Below, one piece after another: positions 47,030 through 56,710 of a stretch of 64,000 nt of DNA (positions are counted from its first letter, which is position 1; each line of letters begins with the position of its first letter). The position numbers and the translations under genes were made by a program. Origin of the DNA: Eledone cirrhosa (taxonomy: Eukaryota; Mollusca; Cephalopoda; Octopoda; Eledonidae); the NCBI GenBank assembly GCA_964016885.1, contig OZ024744.1, forward strand, positions 115,423,302 through 115,487,301. Direction: 5' to 3'. The notes below the pieces were generated by a model. The model was not told the origin of the DNA. It was given only the letters and a program-made list of their open reading frames with translations, and made no database searches.

Positions 47030-50000
47030 AACATTACATCAGATGTCCATTGAAACATGCTAGCTTCATTTCTCTCCAGTCTCTATATAACCTCTACATT
47101 AACTACCCATGTCTCTCTACCATGAAACATTACATCAGATGTCTATATAAACATGCTAGCTTCATTTCTCTCTAGTCTCTATATAACCTCTACATTAACT
47201 ACCCATATCTCACTACCATGTAACATTACATCACATGTCCATTGAAACATACTAGCTTCATGTCTCTCCAGTCTCTATATAACCTCTACATTAACTACCC
47301 ATGTCTCACTACCATGTAACATTACATTACAAGGCCATTGAAACATGCTAGCTTCATTTCTCTCCAGTCTCTATATAACCTCTACATTAACTACCCATGT
47401 CTCACTACCATGTAACATTACATCAGATGTCCATTGAAACATGTTAGCTTCATGTCTCTCAAGTCTCTATATAACCTCTACATTAACTACCCATGTCTCA
47501 CTACCATGTAACACTACATCAGATGTCCATTGAAACATGCTAACTTCATTTCTCTCCAGTCTCTATATAACCTCTACATTAACTACCCATGTCTCACTAC
47601 CATGTAACATTACATCAGATGTCCATTGAAACATGTTAGCTTCATTTCTCTCAAGTCTCTATATAACCTCTACGTTAACTACCCGTGTCTCACTATCATG
47701 TAACATTACATCAGATGTCCATTGAAACATGCTAGCTTCATGTCTCTCCAATCTCTATATAACCTCTATATTAACTACCCATGTCTCACTACCATGTAAC
47801 ATTACATCAGATGTCCATTGAAACATGTTAGCTTCATTTCTCTCCAGTCTCTATATAACCTCTACATTAACTACCCATGTCTCACTATCATGTAACATTA
47901 CATCAGATGTCCATTGAAACATGCTAGCTTCATGTCTCTCCAGTCTCTATATAACCTCTACATTAACTACCCATGTCTCACTACCATGTAACATTACATT
48001 AAATGTCCATTGAAATATGTTAGCTTCATTTCTCTCCAGTCTCTATATAACCTCTACATTAACTACCCATGTCTCACTACCATGTAACACTACATCAGAT
48101 GTCCATTGAAACATGCTAGCTTCATTTCTCTCCAGTCTCTATATAACCTCTATATTAACTTCCCATGTCTCACTACCATGTAACACTACATCGGATGACC
48201 ATGTAACATGCTAGCTTCATTTCTCTCCAGTCTCTATATAACCTCTACATTAACTACCCATGTCTCACTACCATGTAACACTACATCAGATGTCCATTGA
48301 AACATGCTAGCTTCATGTCTCTCCAGTCTCTATATAACCTCTACATTAACTACCCATGTCTCACTACCATGTAACATTACATCAGATGTCCATTGAAACA
48401 TGCTAGCTTCACTTCTCTCCAGTCTCTATATAACCTATACATTAACTACCCATGTCTCACTACCTTGTAACATTACATCAGATGTCCATTGAAACATACT
48501 AGCTTCATGTCTCTCCAGTCTCTATATAACCTCTACATTAACTACCATGTCTCACTACCATGTAACATTACATCAGATGTCCATTGAAACATGTTAGCTT
48601 CATTTCTCGCCGTCTCTATATAACCTATACATTAACTACCCATGTCTCACTACCATGTAACATTACATCAGATGTCCATTGAAACATACTAGCTTCATGT
48701 CTCTCCAGTCTCTATATAACCTCTACATTAACTACCATGTCTCACTACCATGTAACATTACATCAGATGTCCATTGAAACATGTTAGCTTCATTTCTCTC
48801 CGTCTTTATATAACCTCTACATTAACTAACCATGTCTCACTATCATGTAACATTACATCAGATGTCCATTGAAACATGCTAGCTTCAAGTCTCTCCAGTC
48901 TCTATATAACCTCTACATTAACTACCCATGTCTCACTACCATGTAACATTACATCAGATGTCCATTGAAACATAGTAGCTTCATTTCTCACCAGTCTCTA
49001 TATAACCTCTACATTAACTACCCATGTCTCACTTCCATGTAACATTACATCACAGGGCCATTGAAACATGTTAGCTTCATTTCTCTCCAGTCTCTATATA
49101 ACCTCTACATTAACTACCCATGTCTCACTACCATGTAACACTACATCAGATGTCCATTGAAACATGCTAGCCTCATTTCTCTCCAGTCTCTATATAACCT
49201 CTACATTAACTACCCATATCTCACTACCATGTAACATTACATCACATGTCCATTGAAACATACTAGCTTCATGTCTCTCCAGTCTCTATATAACCTCTAC
49301 ATTAACTACCCATGTCTCACTACCATGTAACATTACATTACAAGGCCATTGAAACATGCTAGCTTCATTTCTCTCCAGTCTCTATATAACCTCTACATTA
49401 ACTACCTCTGTCTCACTACCATGTAAAATTACATCAGATGTCCATTGAAACATGCTAGCTTCATTTCTCTCCAGTCTCTATATAACCTCTACATTAACTA
49501 CCCATGTCTCACTACCATGTAACATTACATCAGATGTCCATTGAAACATGCTATCTTCATGTCTCTCCAGTCTCTATATTATCTCTACATTAAGTACCCA
49601 CGTCTCACTACCATGTAACATTACATCAGATGTCCATTGAAACATGCTAGCTTCGTTTCTCTCCAGTCTCTATATAACCTCTACATTAACTACCCATGTC
49701 TCACTACCATGTAACATTACATCAGATGTCCATTGAAACATGCTATCTTCATGTCTCTCCAGTCTCTATATTATCTCTACATTAAGTACCCACGTCTCAC
49801 TACCATGTAACATTACATCAGATGTCCATTGAAACATGCTAGCTTCGTTTCTCTCCAGTCTCTATATAACCTCTACATTAACTACCCATGTCTCACTACC
49901 ATGTAACATTACATCAGATGTCTATTGAAACATGCTAGCTTCATTTCTCTCCAGTCTCTATATAACCTCTACATTAACTACCCATGTCTCACTACCATGT

Positions 50001-51217
50001 AACATTACATCACAGGGCCATTGAAACATGTTAGCTTCATGTCTCTCCAGTCTCTATATAACCTCTACATTAACTACCCATGTCTCACTACCATGTAACA
50101 TTACATCAGATGTCCATTGCAACATGCTAGCTTCATGTCTCTCCAGTCTCTATATAACCTCTCCATTAACAACCCATGTCTCACTATCATGTAACATTAC
50201 ATCAGATGTCTATTGAAACATGCTAGCCTCATTTCTCTCCAGTCTCTATATAACCTCTACATTAACTACCTCTGTCTCACTACCATGTAACACTACATCA
50301 CAGGGCCATTGAAACATGCTAGGGTCATTACACTCCAGTCTCTATATAACCTCTACATTAACAACCCAGGTCTCACTACCATGTAGTATTACATCCAATG
50401 TCCAATGAAACATGCTAGCTTCATTTCTCTCCAGTCTCTATATAACCTCTACATTAACTACCTGTCTCACTACCATGTAACATTACAGCAGATGTCCATT
50501 GAAACATGTTAGCTTCATGTCTCTCCAGTCTCTATATAACCTCTACAGTAACAACCCAGCTCTCACTACCATGTAACATTACATCAGATGACTATTGAAA
50601 CATGCTAGCTTCATTTCTCTCCAGTCTCTTTATAACCCCTACATTAACTACCCATGTGTCTAACACACGTGGACATGCCTACAAGATCAGAAAACAGCAC
50701 AGCTCCCATGACTTTCGTAGAGAACTTTTTCACGCTCAGAGTTGCTGAAGCATGGAACAAACTGCCTGCGTCAGTTGTTAGCTGCCTAGACACTGCATCC
50801 TTTAAGACACTCATGCTTCCAGAAATACGCCAAAACTACACCTGATGTACCACTTCCATACACATGCACACGTGTGTATCATGACTCGTGCACTGTTCAT
50901 TTTACTGATGTTTGTGCATTGCCCTATGTACTGTACATGCACTTTTTTGATGAGTTGTGGTGCACCTGGGCACTGTACACAATATTTCATTATCGTTATT
51001 ATTATTATATCATGACTCATACACTGTTCATTTTCCAGACATTTGTACATTGTTCTATGTACTATACATGCACCTTTGATGAGTTGTAGTGCACCTGAGC
51101 ACTGTACACAATAATTTCATTATTATTATCCATTGAAAGAGTCTAGCTTCATGTCTCTCCAGTCTCTATATAACCTCTACATTAACTACCCATGTCTCAC
51201 TACCATGTAACATTACA
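47030..51217. repeat. Higher-order repeat III, copy B, carrying the duplicated LINE fragment
   Basis: This is the second copy of the LINE-bearing unit. Satellite variants match copy A at +4851 bp up to about 49.1 kb and at +4659 bp from 50.0 kb on. Inside the copy, a two-monomer block ('ctatcttcatg', 'atattatctctacattaagtaccc', 'cacgtctc') is itself tandemly repeated at about 49551 and 49741 (190 bp period). I do not see that block in copy A. The LINE fragment and its flanks look identical to copy A by eye, so the large duplication is recent relative to general monomer divergence. Confidence 0.85.
50652..51129 (+). mobile_element. 5'-truncated LINE 3' end, copy B (segmental duplicate)
   Basis: Same 478 bp insert as at 45993-46470, offset by exactly 4659 bp. 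It has the same CCATGT junction, the same 1-nt frameshift before TLRVAEAWNKLP, the same doubled 3' UTR and the same 'ccattgaaagagtctag' exit into satellite. Shared junctions and shared private mutations mean this copy came from duplication of the surrounding array and not from a second retrotransposition. The remnant frame ends at 50845. Confidence 0.9.
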
Positions 51218-51235
51218 TCAGATGTCCATTGAAAC

Positions 51236-51530
51236 ATGCTAGCTTCATATCTCCCCAGTCTCTATATAACCTCTACATTAACTATCATGTCTCACTACCA
51301 TGTAACATTACATCACATGTCCATTGAAACATGCTAGCTTCATATCTCCCCAGTCTCTATATAACCTCTACATTAACTATCATGTCTCACTACCATGTAA
51401 CATTACATCACATGTCCATTGAAACATGCTAGCTTCATATCTCCCCAGTCTCTATATAACCTCTACATTAACTATCATGTCTCACTACCATGTAACATTA
51501 CATCAGATGTCCATTGAAACATGCTAGCTT
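51236..51530. repeat. Three near-identical consecutive 95 bp monomers
   Basis: Three consecutive monomers share the private combination 'cttcatatctccccagtc' and 'taactatcatgtctc', at about 51246, 51341 and 51436 (95 bp period). Neighbouring monomers lack it. This is a local single-monomer triplication next to the LINE-bearing unit. Confidence 0.85.
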
Positions 51531-53639
51531 CATGTCTCTCCAGTCTCTATATAACCTCTACATTAACTACCCATGTCTCACTACCATGTAACATTACATC
51601 AGATGTCCATTGAAACATGCTAGCTTCATGTCTCTCCAGTCTCTATATAACCTCTACATTAACTACCATGTCTCACTACCATGTAACATTACATCAGATG
51701 TCCATTGAAACATGCTAGCTTCATGTCTCTCCAGTCTCTATATAACCTCTACATTAAATACCCATGTCTCACTACCATGGAACATTAACATCACAGGGCA
51801 TTTGAAACATGCTAGCTTCATGTCTCTCCAGTCTCTATATAACCTCTACATTAACTACCCATGTCTCACTACCATGTAACATTACATCAGATGTCCATTG
51901 AAACATGCTAGCTTCATTTCTCTCTAGTCTCTATATAACCTCTACATTAACTACCCATGTCTCACTACCATGTAACATTACATCAGATGTCTATTGAAAC
52001 ATGCTAGCTTCATTTCTCTCCAGTCTCTATATAACCTCTACATTAACTACCATGTCTCACTACCATGTAACATTACATTACAGGTCCATTAAAACATGCT
52101 AGCTTCATTTCTCTCCAGTCTCTATATAACCTCTACATTAATTACCCATATCTCACTACATGTAACACTACATCAGATGTCTATTGAAACATGCTAGCTT
52201 CATTTCTCTCCAGTCTCTCTATAACCTCTACATTAACTACCCATGTCTCACTACCATGTAACATTACATCAGATGTCCATTGAAACATAGTAGCTTCATT
52301 TCTCACCAGTCTCTATATAACCTCTACATTAACTACCCATGTCTCACTACCATGTAACATTACATTACAGGTCCATTGAAACATGTTAGCTTCATGTCTC
52401 TCCAGTCTCTATATAACCTCTACATTAACTACCCATGTCTCACTACCATGTAACGTTACATCAGATGTCCATTGAAACATGCTAGCTTCATGTCTCTCCA
52501 GTCTCTATATAACCTCTACATTAACTACTCATGTCTCACTACCATGTAACATTACATCAGATGTCCATTGAAACATGCTAGCTTCATTTCTCTCCAGTCT
52601 CTATATAACCTCTACAGTAACTACCCATGTCTCACTACCATGTAACATTACATCAAATGTCCATTGAAACATAGCAGCTTCATTTCTCTGCAGTCTCTCT
52701 ATAACCTCTACATTAACTACCCATGTCTGACTACCATATAACATTACATCAGATGACCATGTAACATGCTAGCTTCATGTCTCTCCAGTCTCTATATAAC
52801 CTCTACATTAACTACCCATGTCTCACTACCATGTAACACTACATCAGATGTTTATTGTAACATGCTAGCTTCATGTCTCTCCAGTCTCTATATAACCTCT
52901 ACATTAACTACCCATGTCTCACTACCATGTAACACTACATCAGATGTCTATTGAAACATGCTAGCTTCATTTCTCTCCAGTCTCTATATAACCTCTACAG
53001 TAACTACCCATGTCTCACTACCATGTAACATTACATCAGATGTCTATTGAAACATGCTAGCTTCATTTCTCTCCAGTCTCTATATAACCTCTACATTAAC
53101 TACCATGTCTCACTACCATGTAACACTACATCACAGTGCCATTTTAACATGCTAGCTTCATTTCTCTCCAGTCTCTATATAACCTCTACATTAACTACCC
53201 ATGTCTCACTACCATGTAACATTACATCAGATGTCCATTGAAACATGCTAGCTTCATTTCTCTCCAATCTCTATATAACCTCTACATTAACTACCCATGT
53301 CTCCCTACCATGTAACATTACATCAGACGTCCATTGAAATATGCTAGCTTCATTTCTCTCCAGTCTCTGTATAACCTCTACATTAACTTCCTCTGTCTCA
53401 CTACCATGTAACATTACATCAGATGTCTATTGAAACATGCTAGCTTCATTTCTCTCCAGTCTCTATATAACCTCTACATTAACTACCCATGTCTCACTAC
53501 CATGTAACATTACATCACAGGGCCATTGAAACATGCTAGCTTCATTTCTCTCCAGTCTCTATATAACCTCTACATTAACTACCCATGTCTCACTACCATG
53601 TAACATTACATCACAGGGCCATTGAAACATGCTAGCTTC

Positions 53640-53935
53640 ATTTCTCTCCAGTCTCTCTATATAACCTCTACATTAACTACCCACATCTCACTACCATGTA
53701 ACATTTCATCAGATGTCCATTGAAACATGCTAGCTTCATTTCTCTCCAGTCTCTCTATATAACCTCTACATTAACTACCCATGTCTCACTACCATGTAAC
53801 ATTACATCAGATGTCCATTGAAACATGCTAGCTTCATTTCTCTCCAGTCTCTCTATATAACCTCTACATTAACTACCCATGTCTCACTACCATGTAACAT
53901 TACATCAGATGTCCATTGAAACATGCTAGCTTCAT
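53640..53935. repeat. Three consecutive 98 bp monomers with an extra CT
   Basis: Three adjacent monomers near 53645, 53745 and 53845 read 'ccagtctctctatataacc', two bases longer than the usual 'ccagtctctatataacc'. They lie in the more diverged right-hand end of the array and form a separate local expansion. Confidence 0.75.
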
Positions 53936-54083
53936 AGCTCTCCAGTCTCTATATAACCTCTACATTAACTACCCATGTCCCACTACCATGTAACAATACA
54001 TCAGATGTCCATTGAAACATGCTAGTTTCATTTCTCTACTGTCTACCCATGTCCTCTGCAATCATTGCCCATGTTTCACTACC

Positions 54084-54148
54084 AAAAGAATTTCAGAAAG
54101 TATTAAAAGATTTAAAACATTCCAAAAATGAAAAGTACCACATCCTAC
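54084..54148. other. Array edge and short unique sequence
   Basis: Satellite similarity fades at 'tttcactacc' (54083). The following AT-rich bases show no repeat I recognise and would be intron downstream of the candidate exon donor. Confidence 0.5.
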
Positions 54149-54250
54149 CTTCTACTTTAAAGAGGCCTGATAGACTTTCATCTCCATCTTGCCACTTTCG
54201 AGACCGCTCACTGCTGGTATATGAGGCACTCTTTGATGTTGGAAAATTAG
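54149..54250 (-). CDS. Candidate 102-nt exon of the minus-strand gene
   Basis: Minus-strand sequence with an acceptor 'aactcag' followed by CT and a donor GAAG/GTAGGA. It encodes (A)NFPTSKSASYTSSER then SRKWQDGDESLSGLFKVE(G), with no stop. Entry and exit are both phase 1. The exon at 57930-58076 also ends in phase 1 (G), and G plus CT gives Ala, so the join preserves the frame. The composition is polar, Ser-rich and charged, as in a disordered linker. Weak points are the poor polypyrimidine tract before the acceptor and the lack of a recognised domain. An upstream CAG near 54283 would need a phase-0 partner. If real, the next exon lies left of the window and the 54 kb satellite array is intronic. 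The plus-strand frame over the same bases looks like a shadow. Confidence 0.4.
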
Positions 54251-54404
54251 CTGAGTTTGTATCTCGCAAAGTTTTTTTGTTCTGGAATGTTTTAGCTTTT
54301 TGAGAGACCTTTAGGTCAGAATACTGTAGCATCATTGCCATTAAATCTAAAATTAGACATAAGAAATTCTTCAATAAAAGTTTATAAATATTGTGTACAT
54401 CAAT

Positions 54405-54556
54405 TATTATTATTATCATTATGGTTAGCTTTGCCTTTCATCCATACGGGGATGATAAAATTAAGTACCAGTAATATACTGGAGTAAATCTAATTGACTT
54501 TCCCTTTTCTCTTCAAATTGCTGACCTTGTGCCAACTGTAGAAACAATTATTATCA
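54405..54556 (+). mobile_element. 5'-truncated cephalopod SINE tail
   Basis: After an ATT-rich stretch, 'ggttagctttgcctttcatcc' leads into 'gataaaattaagtaccagtaatatactggagt', 'ctaattgactttccc' and 'ttgctgaccttgtgcc', ending 'gtagaaacaattattatcattat'. This is the conserved tail of the tRNA-derived SINE seen intact at 61407-61602. The tRNA-like promoter region is absent. Confidence 0.8.
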
Positions 54557-54680
54557 TTATAGTTCATCCTTACATGTTCAGTAAAATAAAGTACCAGTAA
54601 TAAACTGGGATTGATTTAATCGATTTTTGCCCCCACCTAAAAATGGCTGGCCTTGTGAAACCATTATTTTCAAATTAAGG
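54557..54680 (+). mobile_element. Second truncated SINE tail, directly following the first
   Basis: 'ttcatccttacatg' then 'taaaataaagtaccagtaataaactggga', 'ttgatttaatcgattttt' and 'ggctggccttgtgaaa'. It is a more diverged tail of the same SINE superfamily, inserted next to the (ATT) end of the preceding copy. Confidence 0.75.
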
Positions 54681-54734
54681 CAGGATTCGTTAAAGAATTA
54701 AAATATTTGATTCGGCTCTATGCACTGTTAGTTC

Positions 54735-54815
54735 AACTATTATACAGTTTCACTTTGTCTTCCAACTTTCCAGATCAATAAAGAAATTATCAGTTCCATG
54801 TTGGTGCATCCTTCT
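54735..54815 (+). mobile_element. Possible highly decayed SINE tail
   Basis: 'actttgtcttccaactttcc' and 'agatcaataaagaaattatcagtt' resemble a mutated 'gactttgcctttcatc...gatcgataaaataagtaccagt' core. No tRNA-like part and no terminal repeat are visible. Confidence 0.35.
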
Positions 54816-55131
54816 CTCTCCTGCCACTTCATGAATGTTCCTCAGGATCAAGGGAGGGGGGTTGAGAGAGAGGGTTCTGAGGTGGCTGTGTCTACTAACA
54901 ACTGACAAAAAGATATTTAAAACACTTAATGAAAGCAACATAGATACTACCATGTCATACCATATTGTGATTAACAACCATAGTTCATTTTTATGCCACG
55001 TTACTAATCTAAAGTCAGTATTAAGCTAGATGGCTTGTTAGGCAGGTGCTTAAACTTATTTTGTGGTCTGGAGCGACTGATCACACATGACCCCACCCAC
55101 AGCAGCACACCACTACATGACAGGCTAACCC
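54816..55131. other. Non-satellite spacer, nothing recognised
   Basis: AT-rich sequence with a purine-rich patch near 54850-54880 and a short 'ccccacccacagcagcacac' stretch near 55090. I see no conserved frame, splice signals or known repeat. Short frames on both strands here overlap each other and have no recognisable content. Confidence 0.5.
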
Positions 55132-56492
55132 TGTCACTACCATGTAGCATTACATCAGATGTCCATTGAAACATGCTAGCTTCATTTCTCTCGAGCCTCT
55201 ATATAACCTCTACATTAACTACCATGTCTCACTACCATGTAAAATTACATCAGATGTCCATTGAAATATACTAGCTTCATTTCTCTCCAGTCTCTATATA
55301 ACCTCTACATTAACTACCCATGTCACACTACCATGTAACATTACATCTGATGTCCATTGAAACATGTTAGCTTCATTTCTCGCCGTCTTTATATAACCTC
55401 TACATTAACTACCCATGTCTCACTACCATGTAACATTACATCAGATGTCCATTGATACATGCTTGCTTCATTTCTCTCCAGTCTCTATATAACCTCTACA
55501 TTAACTACCCATGTCACACTACCATGTAACATTACATCTGATGTCCATTGAAACATGTTAGTTTCATTTCTCTCCAGTCTCTATATAACCTCTACATTAA
55601 CTACCCATGTCTCACTACCATGTAACATTACATCAGATGTCCATTGAAACAGTCTAGCTTCATTTCTCTCCAGTCTCTATATAACCTCTACATTAACTAC
55701 CCATGTCTCACCACCATGTAACATTACATCAGATGTCCATTGAAACATGCTAGGTTCATTTCTCTCCAGTCTCTATATAACCTCTACATTAACTACCATG
55801 TCTCACTACCATGTAACATTACATCAGATGTCCATTGATACATGCTTGCTTCATTTCTCTCCAGTCTCTATATAACCTCTACATTAACTACCCATGTCTC
55901 ACTATCATGTAACATTACATCAGATGTCCATTGAAACATGCTAGCTTCATGTCTCTCCAGTCTCTATATAACCTCTACATTAACTACCCATGTCTCACTA
56001 CCATGTAACACTACATCAGATGTCCATTGTAACATGCTAGCTTCATTTCTCTCCAGTCTCTATATAACCTCTACATAAACTACCCATGTCTCACTACCAT
56101 GTAACATTACATCAGATGTCCATTGTAACATGCTAGCTTCATTTCTCTCGAGCCTCTATATAACCTCTACATTAACTACCCATGTCTCACTACCATATAA
56201 CATTACATCAGATGTCCATTGTAACATGCTAGCTTCATTTCTCTCGAGCCTCTATATAACCTCTACATTAACTACCCATGTCTCACTACCATATAACATT
56301 ACATCAGATGTCCATTGAAACATGCTAGCTTCATTTCTCTCCAGTCTCTATATAACCTCTACATTAACTACCCATGTCTCACTACCATGTAACATTACAT
56401 CAGATGTCCATTGAAACATGCTAGCTTCATTTCTCTCCAGTCTCTATATAACCTCTACATGAACTACCCATATCTCACTACCATGTAACATT
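55132..56492 (-). repeat. Second block of the 96 bp satellite, ~14 monomers
   Basis: Head-to-tail monomers in the same orientation as the main array resume at 'gtcactaccatgtagcattac' and end at 'catatctcactaccatgtaacatt'. Several carry 'cattgtaac', which removes the plus-strand TGA and gives a chance 62-codon frame at 56130. The monomers are more mixed than in the main array, and two adjacent ones share 'ctctcgagcctc' and 'accatataac' (about 56145-56300). The block abuts the 3' end of the decayed LINE at 56491-56710. Confidence 0.95.
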
Positions 56493-56710
56493 GGACTTCA
56501 TAACCTTCTTCTCCTCCTCCTTCTTATTTGCCAATCTATTCCTGGGAAGATCATGGCGGCAGAGTCCTCAAATACCACCTTCCAGAAGGTCCTGTCAGAA
56601 GCAACCATCTCCAACTGGATCCCAGCCAAGCTCATCTATGTTATGTAACCATCTTGCTCAGTCTCTACCCCTGGGTCTCCGGCCAGTTAGTTTTGCCCAT
56701 AAAATCTGTC
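56491..56710 (-). pseudogene. Decayed LINE ORF C-terminus (3' of the 65 bp minisatellite)
   Basis: On the minus strand, after MSQE and one extra A in a poly-A run (7 A where the minisatellite has 'aaagaa'), the frame reads ISGQILWAKLT, then GRRPRGRD, a stop, then ARWLHNIDELGW. A second frame follows: MVASDRTFWKVVFEDS, an Arg run, and a stop near 56500. The order GHVxRM, GKRPRGR-type, RW.D.I..L, then VA.DR..W matches the C-terminal tail of a widespread animal non-LTR retrotransposon ORF2. At least one stop and two frameshifts make it a dead fragment. Plus-strand frames over the same bases are shadows. Confidence 0.7.

Larger units (their letters stand above)
1..54083 (-). repeat. 95-96 bp satellite array, ~555 head-to-tail monomers, derived from a LINE reverse transcriptase segment
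   Basis: A monomer of 96 bp (many variants of 95, some of 98) repeats in one orientation from base 1 to about 54083 and continues off the left edge. It is interrupted only by two identical LINE fragments. The plus-strand landmarks are 'tctctatataacctc', 'taactacccatgtctcac', 'taccatgtaacattacat' and 'gctagcttcatttctctccag'. Read on the minus strand, each monomer is a 32-codon frame: LERNEASM, then FQWTSDVMLH, then GSETWVVNVEVI, then TAG, then Arg. GSETW and LERxEAxMxxW resemble the segment after the catalytic core of non-LTR retrotransposon reverse transcriptases, so the strand is given as that of the ancestral frame. Variants include cagatgtcc, cacagggcc, ttacagatcc and a 95 bp cggatgacc type. 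Frame-changing length variants and the regular stop argue against present coding. The right edge decays over 54030-54083. Confidence 0.97.

Noticed and set aside
1..54083. CRISPR-like array because of regular direct repeats
   Set aside because: There are no unique spacers, the whole period is repeated, and the context is animal DNA with introns, SINEs and LINEs.
1..54083. CENP-B box or telomeric motif in the satellite
   Set aside because: Neither the CENP-B box pattern nor a TTAGGG-type run is seen. Centromere identity is possible but has no motif support.
54019..54303. 94-codon plus-strand frame at the array edge
   Set aside because: It begins in degenerate satellite and runs antisense through the candidate minus-strand exon; no recognisable domain.
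54750..55029. Two overlapping short frames on opposite strands
   Set aside because: Part overlaps a decayed SINE tail, and composition and overlap give no support for coding.
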